From contig JACEFZ010025809.1 of NCBI GenBank assembly GCA_014155875.1, forward strand, positions 801,001 to 865,000: a DNA stretch of 64,000 bases, read 5' to 3'. Every line of letters begins with the position of its first letter. The first letter of the stretch is position 1. The translations under genes were made by a program, and so were the position numbers. Of the stretch, positions 1-12,900 are shown in pieces. The notes under the pieces were generated by a model. The model was not told the origin of the DNA and made no database searches. It saw only the letters and a program-made list of their open reading frames with translations. The DNA is from Cepaea nemoralis (lineage: Eukaryota; Mollusca; Gastropoda; Stylommatophora; Helicidae).

Positions 1-155
1 GTTTGCCATTGCTTTCTGAATAATGGCGCCCATACCATGTCGTAAAAAAAACAAAAACCAATGCAAGGCAGTCTTCTGCCATATCACCCGCAGCTGTGTT
101 TCGAATGTGGTATGCATGATTACGAACTGTGTCCATAGTTCCTTCGCCATGGAGT
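1..155 (-). mobile_element. SINE family B, partial
   Basis: Reverse-oriented copy of a tRNA-derived SINE found ten times in the window. Its hallmarks are a tRNA-like head with box B GGTTCGAAACACGG and a body with GGCAAACTACTGAACGTAA. Confidence 0.6.
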
Positions 156-254
156 CAGCCTAAAGTAAGTCTCTCTATATTTGCCATTTGTTGAAGAGCC
201 ACTGCTAGTCATTGTGTCCTATCATCGACACTTTTATCTTACAAGGACTTGCAA

Positions 255-650
255 GCATGGCCGAATAGATAAGAGCGCTCGTTCTTAAACTTCCTGTGTG
301 TTGATGCCAAGGTAGCGAGTTCAGCCCCTAAACCAGTCAGTTGGACTAAAATGTTGACTTCTCATCCGTTCGTTCTTAAACTTCCTGTGTGTTGATGCCG
401 AGGTAGCGAGTTCAGCCCCTAAACCAGTCAGTTGGACTAAAATGTTGACTTCTCATCCTCAACTTGGGGACATAAATTTCAAGTACCTCTGAACTCGGAA
501 TAGGTTCGCCTGATGGGGAATTACACTGGTAATAGAGAAAGCTAATCCACATGCAAAAATCAGTCTAGTACACTAGAAGTAGTGGCATGCGTATGGATAT
601 GCTTGAGTTTAAATCGAGTGAATACCCCAAAAAAATATCAGTTAATCAAT
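255..650 (+). mobile_element. SINE family A with internal tandem duplication
   Basis: tRNA-like head (GCATGGCCGAATAGATAAG, box-B-like GAGTTCAGCCCC) followed by the family body (GGTTCGCCTGATGGGGA, AGGGAAAGCTAA-like). An 88-bp segment, 282-369, is repeated at 370-457, so the tRNA-like 3' half occurs twice. Confidence 0.7.
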
Positions 651-778
651 TGCTATTTTGAGAACACACAACCCCACACTTTCACACATTTATATCTCAA
701 TAGTGTTACCTCCTTCAGCTGCTGCTCCACTACCCATTACTCGGCACCTTATAACAAATAATGTCTTAAACATTTCAG

Positions 779-958
779 CTGAAGGAAGGCACGACGTTGA
801 AACTTCACGGCAACTCCACTCGACCCGCTCCATGGTATAGCAGGCTTGGGTATTGTGTCCCTCCCTCAGCCTTGTGTGTTCCGCTCAGGTCCTTGAGTCC
901 CACTGGAGGCTTGGCTTCTTGTGTGGATGTGGTTTTCTGCAGGAAGTATCCAGTTATG
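779..958 (+). CDS. BRCA2: BRCA2 exon: OB1/OB2 junction and start of OB2
   Basis: Acceptor CATTTCAG, donor GTATGT, phase 0 at both ends, 60 codons. It reads HGNSTRPAPWYSRLG, then LSPTGGLASCVDVVF, then RKYPVM. The NSTRPA-WY-LG block and the G-CVDV strand are the most conserved stretch of the BRCA2 DNA-binding domain. A (TTCA)n run starts immediately behind the donor. Confidence 0.93.
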
Positions 959-3900
959 GTATGTTTCATTCATTCATTCATTCATTCATTCATTCATTCA
1001 TTCATTTTAATTAATTCATAGTCTGAGATTGATATTACTATGCAGTCTTTTTTCAGCCTTTCTTTATCTGTAATGGAACACAAAAGTACTGTTTGATTCT
1101 GAGGACACACAATAAATAATCAATCAGGTGGCATCTCCACAATGAAGGATGGCTGCATTGGATCTCCAACACTGTCTCTCGTCTTGATTGTACATTCTGT
1201 CAGACTCATGTTTGTCCATCTCTTGATGTTATCTTCCCACTTGTATAGTTTTCTACCTCTTGCCTTCAACATTACTGTCTGGTATAGTTTTTATAAGAGT
1301 GTTATGTTTTGTAACGTGGCTGAAATATTTCACTTGTCTCTTTTTTATGTCTGTCATCATGTCTCTTTTTAATCCCAGATTTTCTAGAACCTTGGTATTT
1401 GACTGTGTTTGTTTCCATGAAATATGACATATTCTTCTGTATATCCACATTTCCAGAACCTCTATTTGACTTTGTAATTGCTTGTTCATTGTCCAGGTTT
1501 AAAAAAATAAAATTAGACAAATAACAGTAAAAACAAGCACATATGATCAGGGCCTCAGTCAAATAACACAGTAAAATCAAGCACATATATGACCAGAGCT
1601 ACAGTCAAGTAACGGTAAGAACAAACACATATACATATGTCTACGGCCTCAGTCAAATAACACAGTAAGAACAAAACCATATAGACATGACCAGGACATC
1701 ATAATTAATGTAGGGGGTAATGATGAAAATAATGTCACAGTATAATAAAAATCAAGACAACTAACAGTACTGTCAGTTGTTTCAGTTTCAGCTTCCATTA
1801 TCAAGGGAAAAAAGCATATAAGTAAATTAATATTTAAGATATAAGTAAATTAATATGTAAGATATAAGTAAATTAATATGTAAGCTATAAGTAAATTAAT
1901 GTGTAAGATATTAGTAAATTAATATGTAAAATATATGTTAAAGTGCTTGTTTCCAAGACATAATGTTAATCTTGAGCCAGTTTGCTTCAATATTAAGACC
2001 GAATCTGATGTTAATATGAATCCATTAACGCCCATATTTATCGGCATGGCTACGTGACATACATAAATTCTTTTTCTAGGTGAGTTGAGTTGACTCAAGA
2101 ACTGACATCACAGCACTCAGGACACTCCCATACATGCTCTGTTCTCATCTGCAACAGCCAGTGAAGAGTTCCAATACTAATTATACCAGTAGCAGTCTGA
2201 TTATATGTCTGTCTGGCTGTTTCTTGGAGTTCTGAATGTCAACCAGAACCTCTGGTCACTCCCTGCAGCATCATTATCTCCAAGCCGTGATGATCTATCT
2301 GTTCTTCTCACTATACACATGATTCCAAAGATCCCCAACCACATCTGCCTTATGCACCAATACCCCACCAAGGTGCAGACCCAGCCTACTCTGTCCACTT
2401 GCTCATCTCCCACCCTACCAGCATTGTCCGCTAGGAAAAATCCAACAAATGTTTTCTAAGTTTGATTGTTGAATTGAAACCTGCCACTCTGCCTGAAGCA
2501 TGCTAGTCTTCACCTTTCTCATCATACTTTGTGAGTCCGTTACAATCACGACATACCTCTGCTGTTTGTAATTTAGATTTTATTGAGATAGTTTATCTGA
2601 TTCATCGTCATCATGTGCCTTCTGCACATTGAAGGTTGGCTGACATGTGTCACCAAGATCCTCTGTCTGGCATTTTCACAGTGCACTCATGCATGTATCG
2701 CCTTTCTGGGGGTCTCCGTGACAAAGTGGTCGAAGTGCCTTGCACTCTGATGATTGTGGGTTCGTTTTCAGACTATGCTGTTCAGATCACAAATGCAACT
2801 TTTCTGAACACTGTTGAGAGGTCATTGCTGGAACTACGGAGTTCATGCATTGTACAAGGGGGCTTCACATGAAAACCTTGAAAGTGTGATAGAAATTGTC
2901 TTGTAACCTGTCAGTTTTGATGTTAAGGATGTCAAGAGTTTTCAGCATGTGACATTATGGTGCAGATGAGTGACATCATAAGGACAGTTTCAATATAGCA
3001 GTCCCTTTTGACATGCACCAAAGTTCTGTTATCCGTAATTTTATTAGTGAATTGGTGAAGCCTATAGAAATTCATTGGCAAATGAAGGTCCAGTATGGTG
3101 ATGCATGTCTGTCAGTCCCGCAAGTGTATGAGTGGAGCAGGAAGTTTCAAAACTGTTCAGTCCGATGAAGTAGGTACAGCAGGTGGTGCTTGAGTAATTA
3201 CACACGCGGCCATGATAATTTTTTTCTATAGGAATCCAAGCACTGTATCGATGCTGGAGGACTTGCAGTGGTGGCTACATCAAAAAATTATGTTCTTTAC
3301 TTTTTCAGAATATATTCATACACAAAAAATAAAACATTTAACATTTTTATTTGAAACCCCCTCGTATGATGCTGTCGGTAGCCTTTGTTCTGCAAAGAAA
3401 GAGTGAGCCAGATGAGGTTCAACCTGGCACAATGAATTGACCCTCTCGCCCTTAACCTTTTTTTTAAAAACATGTTTCTTCTTGTCTGTCTTTTGATCTT
3501 GTCTGATTGTGGGCATGTTATTGATTCTAAATGCAGTACATGGAGAAGCTTCAAGATGGTTCTTCTGTCTTCCGTACTGCAGAAGAGGAGGACAGGGCCA
3601 GGCAGCGACATGAGGACTGGTTTCAGATGGAGGGTGAGAAAATGTACATGTCACTCCAGAAAGAGATGGAGGAAAATATAAGAGGTAGGTTAAGGTAGTT
3701 GTAGGAGGTTGTAGTTTTGTGTAAATGTGTTTTTGATTTCTTGTGGAAGATTGTTCCACAGCTGAGCTGGGGAATACGCTAAGCTTTTTTGTTTAAGTCT
3801 ATCCTAGGTTTAGGAACATGAAGTATGTTTAGTTGTTCACTATGTCTTGCGTTATATTTAAACAATGGCCAAAGGTAGCGTGGAGAGAGAGAGAGAGAGA

Positions 3901-6900
3901 GATAAGGAAAATATAAACACTTGCACATTTGCATGAATAGATGGGAAAGCAGGAAAACATGAGTGTGGGTTATGGTAGTTGTGGGAGGTGTACTTTATGT
4001 GTAAATGTGTGTGAGGAAAATATATACACACAGTTGCATGAATAGGTGGGAAAACATGAGCACTGAGTTAAGGTTGCCTTGAGAGAGTGTAGTCTGTGTG
4101 CAAGTGGAAGATAAATATAACCATGCTCATTTACATGAAAATGTGTGACAATATTGGAGGAAGGATAGTATAATCAAGTGCCGTGCTATTAAGCGTGGGT
4201 GGTCATAGTGTGCAAACTCACAATCACCAGAATCATGGATCAGGACTGTGTAAAGTGTATGTGTACGTCCGGAATAAAACAACACACACGAAATATGACT
4301 GAGAAGTTTGACAGATAGAAAAATACAGATACAGGTGAATGTTAGACTGAAGTCTTTATCAAAGGAACAACAAAAATTAAACACTAAAAATATTTTAAAA
4401 CATACAACACTAAGGGGTTATGGGCGCAGTTCATAATCCTGCATACCGTGTTCGAAACACAGCTGCGGGCGTTCTGGCAGCAGACTAACCACCTTGCGTT
4501 GAGTTTTTATAAAATGGTATGGGTGCCGGTTGTTCAGAAAGCAATGGCAAACTACTGAACGTAAACTTGCCAAGAGATCACAAACGGCCAAAAAATTCTG
4601 GGGTTGACTGCGACCTCCTGTAAAGGACATACAACTAACTTTAACACAAAGGAAAACCTACCTGGATGGTCTCCAATAAGGAAAACAATTTACTTTCTTT
4701 TGTATGATTCTGTGTCTAGCCATGGTAGTGCAGTGGCCTGGATGCTTGCCTGTCTGCCTGGTGATAATATGTTCAAACTCCCATCTAGGCAGATGTTGAA
4801 AACTTGACCTGGGCTCTTTGGTTGACTGAACCTAACATGAGCACCATGAAATATCCTGGGAAATAAAGGTGGCCTCTATGATATTGATCACAGCACCCAT
4901 AATTGGTAATTGGTCTGTTACAATATGGGATAAACTCTATATATCCAGTATGCAAAAGTAAAACAAGTAACAGGAATTAAAGAACAACAGGGTTGACAGA
5001 AGGTGTAATGAGAAAGTAAATAAAAGAATGAGACATAACACTTATGAGTTTGCCTAATATGTTTTGTGTGGTACCTATAGTGACATAATATTAACTCAGA
5101 ACTAATTAAAACCTTTGCTTTCAGTTTTCAGGCCAGGACATGGCAAGAAGACCCATAAAGACATCAAGAGTCTGTGGTCTGGACAAGATCTGGCGTCTGC
5201 TCTAGAGGAAGCCCTCAACCCAGAGGAGTTGCAGGTGATTGTTTGTCAGGGAGATATTGAGATCATAATGTTAATTGTCTTGTGGCAAACAGAGAATGTC
5301 AAGTATCTAGTTAGATGGATAACATCAAATGAAAGATGTAACACATATATAGAAATGAGAAGCGGACATACAACCTGTGAAGAATATCTTATGCAATAAA
5401 ACTATGTTGTTGGAGGTTAGAAAAAGAGTTCTTGCATGAGTTCGAGCTCATAGAACCAGTTTTAATGTATGGCTGTGAAATCTGGAAAATGTAGTAAACA
5501 AGCAAGAAATGTGCTAGAGGTCTCAAAACTATGGCTTTACAGAAGAATTCTAAAAATTCCATGGAAAGTTTGAATGACCATTATGACTTCATTATACTTT
5601 TATTCTACCTTAATTATATCATCAAAAGCGTATACTTTTTTTTGTTATATCTTATTTTCTAAGAAAAAACATATACTTCATTTCATATTCGTGGGGTCGT
5701 TATCTTTACTTAGGCGGGACTTTGCTACTGTAAAGTGTCTTTATCAGTGCTTGTTTGCCTGAATGATCTCATGAAAGCTATTTGCATTGACTGATTGATT
5801 AGCTGTTGACTTCTTCCCTTTTCTGTAATTCTGGTGTCATCCGTGGAAGATGAATCAACGTATGCTGTCCGCACATTCTTAGCTCTGTCTCAGCTCCCTA
5901 CTGGGACATGATCAGTCAAAAGGAGGAAAATATGTGTTGTATCACTTCTTTAACCCTTTACAGGGCACAGCGGCCGAAAGCGTCTTGACTCCCAAACGGG
6001 CAAAACGTCCAAAAGTGTCCATGACTACTAAGTGTTGTAAAAACGCGATCTCGCGGCTTTCTGAGACTTTCCATTGTTTACGTCTGGTCTTGTCGATAAC
6101 TACATAACATGGGCACCGTTTTCAAGCATTTGCAAGAGATCTGATCGGATTTTTAAAAAATAGTTTTCAGGGATTTTATGCTTTGTTTTTCAAAATGAAT
6201 TTTGATGATTCTTCAAGTGATAGTGGAGATTTCGCTAGGTTCAATTTAAGTGACACTGAAGAGCACGAAGTTGACTGTGAATTGGAGCTAGATATCAGTG
6301 ATACCAGCATGGGCAGTGTACACACTTCGGATCTCTCAGACTTTGAAGAAAGTGATTCTGATTCTGAAAATGTGGCTGAAGAAAGTAGGGCGGAGCCGTC
6401 TGGCGATGCACACAGTTGGAGCAACAAACCAACAGCATTGAATATTGAAAGATTTACTGAAGAAACTGGTGCGAACATAACAACTGATGATCATTCTCAG
6501 CTTGCCTTCTTTCATCAACTCTTTGAGGAACATGCTTTTCAAACAATTGCCAATCAAACAAATGAGTATGCTAGACAAAAGATCGAACGGATAAATGATC
6601 GAGCATGGGTGCAAAAATGCCAAATGTCGTACCCCTGAAGGACAAGCCAGTGAAAGTTCATATGGCTGTGATGTGTGCCAAGTGAACTACTGTAAGGACA
6701 CTTGTTTTCCCAGCATCTTGGAGGCCAGTATCTTTATTTCATAAAATTCTGTTCACTAACACCTTAGATTTGATGGTGTTACTAACGTAACCCTAAATCT
6801 TAGTAAACACCTGAAAAACCTTGCAAGTTCATAGTTAGAAAAAGGAAAACCGCTTGCCCTGTAAAGGGTTAATTTGATACATGTCAATAGGAATGACTAA

Positions 6901-9900
6901 TAAAGGGCTCTGAATGACAAAACATGTCAAGTACCATCATACTAGACGTAAATTATGTCATTCATAAACACCTTTATGAAAGTCCACCATTGGCATGTTT
7001 CATTTTAGAGAAGATTTCACCTATGAGCTTTGCTGTCTAGTTTATGCCATCATTAGCTAAAGATGCTACATTCTTGCCTGCCATTTTTTTATTTTGTTGA
7101 CGGATTGTTGCCTATATAATAATTTTGTGTTTGATGTTTCTTCTTCTTCGTTGCTCTTCCGAAGGAAGTGTGTCACACCTGGTTATGCGGATCGTAGGTC
7201 CATGTGTCTGACTTCTGTGGTGCATAACTTGGATCTTTTAATATCATATAGTTGTCATGTTGTTTGATATTGTAATATTGTTTATCGTATTGTTGTCATG
7301 CTGTTTGCTGTTGTAATATTGTTTGTTATTATATTTTTGTCATGCTGTTTGCTGTTGTAATATTATTTGTGATCATATTGTTGTCATGCTGTTTGCTGTT
7401 GTAATATTGTTTGTTATCGTATTGTTGTCATGCTGATTGCTGTTGTAATATTGTTTGTTGATGTCATATTGTTATCGCAGGTCCGCATGACCGAATGGAT
7501 AAGAATGGTGTTCTTAAACATCCGGTGTGCTGATGCCGAGGTTAGGGGTTCAACCCCTACACCGGACAGCTGGACTAAAATGTTGACCTGTCGTCCTTGA
7601 CTCAGGGACATAAATTACAAGTACCTCTGAAGTTGGAGTGGGTTCGCCTGATGGCGAGGCACATTGTTAATAGGGAAAGCTAACCCACACGTAAAATTCA
7701 GTCCATAATTACCATAAAAATAGTGTGTATGGACTACGCTTGAGTTCAAAAGTAGCGAGCGCAAAAAAAATTGTAATTGTGTTGTTTGCTGTAGTAATAT
7801 TGTTTGTTGATTTAATGATATTTATTCATGGTGTTTATCGATACAAATGAGGTGTTGTGTGACGTTGAAACTATGGTGTTTGCTGATGATAATGTCATAG
7901 TCATATACCAGATATGTGTGTGGTTGTGTGCCTTTCAGCAATCATTCAGCTCCAGTCAGATGGACAGATTAGTCAGTTACAGACAGGCCGAAATGGACCG
8001 CAGGCAGCAGGAGATAAATAGAAGGCTGCAAGAGGTCATGGCAGATGCCTGTAAAGTAAGTGGACACAACAAATTCTGTAATATTTTTACCTTGCTCTTA
8101 AATTTATTCCATGTTAATTTTCTCGATGGTGTATTTATTGTGTTATATGTAAGATCCTCTGCAGTGACAGAATGATGTTTTCCTACCAGTACCGCTCTGG
8201 GGTCAACCCAGATTCATCAGATGGTTGCCTGACAATTTCCTGGGAATTGTTAGGAAAAGGAAGGTGATGAAGAAGGGAACTGGGCACCCCACCTTATATG
8301 TTATGACTAGAATGTGTGCAGGCCTAATACTTCACACAGCAACGGCTGTAACTGCTATGGAATCATCTGAAATCAAAGATAGCCATAGTTGTGACCCCTG
8401 AACAGAAAAAAGGATGGCAATAAGGTTTTAAAGTCACTGCACCTGTGACAAGCAATATAGAGGGAGACCTAACCAACATGGAAACGAGAACCAGAAATAT
8501 AGGGTGTATTTTTAATGACTGGGGTTTTTGAAAATATTGCCATTCCAAGTTTTGTATTTACCCTCAGTGAACTTATGCAACATAAAAGGTAAATACAAAA
8601 CTTGGAACAGCAATATTTTCAAAAACTCCACAGTCATTAAAAATACATTCTGTAGTGAGGGAAGGACATGGAGCCAGCTGCAAAAGATTGAGGACCTATG
8701 CTCCTGTAGGAGAGACAGGGCAGAAGAAAAAAACCAGATCCTCAATGTGCCAGGATGGCATGCAAATGTGATGCATCACCTTTTTTGCCTTTTGCTATTA
8801 ATATTAGCATAATATGTACTGTAGTATTTGAAGTTTGGCCCTGTAATTGATTGATAATTGTAGTTATGATATGTCCTGTAATATGTGAAATTTGGCTCTA
8901 ATATTGATATTTTGGTTAATGTGTATTTTTGTATCTGTCTTTGTTGACTAGCCTCGACATGTGACCCCAGTTGTGAAGTTTAAAGTTCATGGCTGTTGTC
9001 GCAGTGATGTAGATGGTAGAAGCAGTAAGTATGCATCTGTATGTCATTCATGAATGCCCTTAGAGAATCCAGCCAAAATGAGGATGTTCAACTGAATGAA
9101 TTGCATCAGTAATTAGAATGTAAGTGTATTAACGACTGGTGTGGCCTGGAAAGAGCAGAACACCAAGTTAACAAGGAGACTCATCAATCAGCATATGTCT
9201 GGCACAGTCAATCACTGCATTTGTGTATTTACTATGGGGGAGATGTGTACAGACTATGGATTTGTACAGACTATGGATGTTTACAGACTGAATGTGTACA
9301 AATTAACTTCATTGCACCTAGTCTAATCCCACATGGCTCGGTTTCTTTCTGCAGGGCGACCTGTCTAAAGCTTCTCACAAAGCACGAACTCCGTAGGTCT
9401 AGCGACGACCACCAAGAACCTCTAAGTAACCCAGAATTAAACCCACAACTTTTGGAACGTGAGGCAGGCAGTGTAACCACTTGACCACGGAGACTCCTGA
9501 TTACTCTGGACTGCCAGGGTAAATTACTCTGGACAGCCAGGTTAAATTACTCTGGTCTGCCGGGATAAATTACTCTGGACTGCCAGGATAAATTACTCTG
9601 GACTGCCAGGGTAAATTACTTTGTACTGCCAGGGTAACTAATAGCAAGTGACTGGAAGATGGAATATTACAATATACAACTATAAGAAGGAAACAGATGT
9701 AATAATCACGTAATGAGATTAGAGGCAGAAAGAACATCATGATGACTGAAAAGATCAGCTGTAGAATTGGCAGACAGAGAGAAATGATGATGGATTGCTT
9801 ATGAGGAGGAATATAATCAGTAGAGTTGATTCAGAACACCAAAGACCAAGACCTGTGGAGATGCATGAATGTCTTCGCAATTTGGCAGGGCACATGATCA

Positions 9901-12900
9901 TGAGTGGCCTATTTGGCCTTGCTTTATTTTTGTTCCAACTGTAAAGGGGATTTTAACATGTGCAACATGCACACAGACTCTCCAAAGTTTCTCATCCTTG
10001 TCCGGGAACACTAGATGTTTGATTAATTACCCCAGGATCAGGGGGATGCGTGCCATCTTTTCTTATTTTTTAAGCATCCAAATGAGCTCTGCTCAATTCA
10101 AGAGGCAGACATCACATTGTTTAGACCACACTTCCCCCATTGTAGAAGTTAATCATGTGAATGGAAGGAGGGATATTGTATATGTGAACATAAATGAATA
10201 ATGCTCCATGTATTTGCTAGAGATGCATCATATGTGAGATGATGTTCAGAAAAATGACAGGAGGCTGGTTGCTAAACTAGCTGGTTTTGTTTTATGCAGT
10301 AATGCGTGTGTGCAACTGCTGGCTTTCTAATGACTGCCATTTCAATTGATAATGAACTGTAAAGTAATCAGCAGACTGTTGCGTTGTTATTCTGGCAGCG
10401 GCAATATGCACGTATGCCTGTTTGTGCTGTTAGTTTTTCAGGACTGCTGCCTGTTCCACTTCTCACGTGGGACAGTGCGGAGTATTATGTTTGTTATTCA
10501 TTGGCACAGGGACAGAGCATTTTGCCCTGAAGTTAATACAACAACTAACGACTATATATGAGATGGTTTTGTGTTGTTTTATTGCCAGGTTGTCATTTGG
10601 TGGTATGGAGGCCAGGTTCAGAGTGGATGGAAGTGGAAGAAGGAAAGAGATATAAACTATTCAACGTTTCAGTTTCATCTGGGAGGTAATTCTACTTGAA
10701 TCTCTTGCTGTCTGGATTAGGTTTTGTTGTGTTCTGTGTCATTCTGCAATCTGTTATTGTTATTATTATTGTTGTCTTCATTAATTGATTAACTGGCACC
10801 TGGCCGTCTTGACAGACAATAGTTTATTACATTGTGCGTACAAAATTACACAACAACCACAACCGAGGGCTGGGACCAGGAATGAGTTATGCCTCTCAAT
10901 AGCAAAAAACCTATGCTGAATTGTTTGGACCATATGTTGCCTATGCAGCTTGATGCCTCTCTCTCAGCCTGCCCAGTTTAATGCTGAGGAAGGGTAACTG
11001 ATTAACTGAAACTGACATTATTATGCAGTGTTGTTGCCAGTGAAGGTTATTTGTAATGGATCTCTAATGATTCCCATTCTGAGCCATTGTTGTGCATTTC
11101 GCCAGACTACCAGATGAGTTGCGAGCTCCTTGGCGAAGGGGTTACAGACACTGTTCGTAATCCCTCATTCTGTGTGCAGGTGATTTGGCAGCAGACCGCT
11201 TTGCATTGGTTTTTACGAAAGGGTATGGGTACCGGTCTTTCAGAAAGCAAAGGCGAACTACTGAACGTAAACTTGCCCAGGAATCACGAACAGCCAAAAA
11301 ATGCTGGGGTTGACTGCTACGTCCTGGAAAGGATATGCAACTAACTTTAATCAGAGGATCTGGCCGACTCTCAAAACTCTGAGAAAAGGTCAGATGGAAA
11401 TATAATCAGACTGCTACTGGTACCATTAGCAGTGGGGCTCTTTGCTGGATGTTGTGGATGAGGACGCAGCACGTATGGGAGTGCTGTGATGTCAGTTCTT
11501 GACTCAGCGCAACTCTGCTAGATACCTCTGAAGTCGGAGTGGGTTCACCTGATGGCAAGGGACACTGGTAATAGGGAAAGCTAATCCACATGCAAAAACC
11601 AGTCCAGTGCACTAGAAGTTCCTTGTCTTTCTCATTATTTCCTTTAGGAGCACCCTGTTTTTATGTTGAACTGTTCTATAACTTCATTATTTGTCTGTTT
11701 GTCCCTAACATTGGGTGGCGGTCTGTTGACAATGAAAGAACGGGTGTGTTGGTGTAATGGTTAGGATGCTACACTACTATGGCATAAATGCAGTTGGATA
11801 AGGGTTCTATGCCAGCTGTCATTGTTCTTTACAGGAGGGAGAGACTAGCCACCTACTCCTCCATGCACCCAGGCCAACAAAAATGTGATGGTCCTAACAC
11901 TTCACATGCCCACCACGGGTTACTGCTGCAGAATTTGTATTTTATTTTTAAAATTAGCAGAAGCTATCACCATTAATCTGTAGAAGCAAGTTTTTTTTGC
12001 AAACACAAAGACATGATAGTCAGTTTAAAATTACTGTGTTAAACAATTAAAGCCGGCGTCATGGCTTAGAGGTTATGACTTTTCTCCATAATCTCGTATA
12101 CTCTTGTCGGTAACGTGATGACGGTGAGAATCAGAGTGGTTCGAATCACATCTGCAACTTACGGGGTATGTGAGCTGGCCGCTCAGAAAGCAATGGCAAA
12201 CTACTGAGCGTAATCTTGCCAAGAAATTAACATACAGCTGAAAGATGCTGGTGTTGACAGCGAGGTCCTGTAAAGGATATGCTTAAAAAAAAAAAGACAA
12301 TTGAAATTACTGTGTGACTGTATATTTCAGCTTGAAGGATTTATCTAATTACTTTAGTTTATTGTTGTGTGATTTCTGCAGTATGTACCTGACGAGATGC
12401 AGCAAAATATTCCAGGCAATAAATCGTGCAATTTATTGTTTGTGTCTTCGTTATTAAATTCATTACAGAAAAACATTGTTTTGAATTTGTTTTTTAAAAT
12501 GTAATCCCTAAAACACATGGAGAAAACATTACCGGCCTGGGCCAGATCCCAGCTGGGCTGTATGTGCTGTGCTGAACCTTGACCTGATGACATTCTAATG
12601 AGCACCTCCACAGATGCCATCTTCCAATACTGGTCTTGCACACTTATATAGTTTCTGGGCTTGAAGAAGGGAAAGAAGTCGGAAACAGTCCCCACGCAGA
12701 TGGTGCTATGGAACCAGGTCTGGACAAAATCTCTACAGCAACCTGACTGTAATAGATACAAATCCTGGTCAGAGCCAGATAGTCTGAACACCATTTACAC
12801 TGGGCTTCATGGGGGAAACCCACAGATAACCAACAATCATCATCATGTAGCAGGTGCTTTACAGAATGAGGCTGTCATCATGGCCCACCAACCAGTTTTT

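Noticed and set aside
3316..3759. 147-codon minus frame as a gene
   Set aside because: Antisense to a BRCA2 exon and a mariner end; no domain.
7482..7560. tRNA gene
   Set aside because: Boxes A and B are recognisable but the sequence is part of a repeated SINE, lacks a good acceptor stem and a terminator. The same holds for the other tRNA-like heads.
12354..12794. 146-codon minus frame as a gene
   Set aside because: No recognised domain or splice logic, and part of it matches a dispersed repeat at 53.2 kb.
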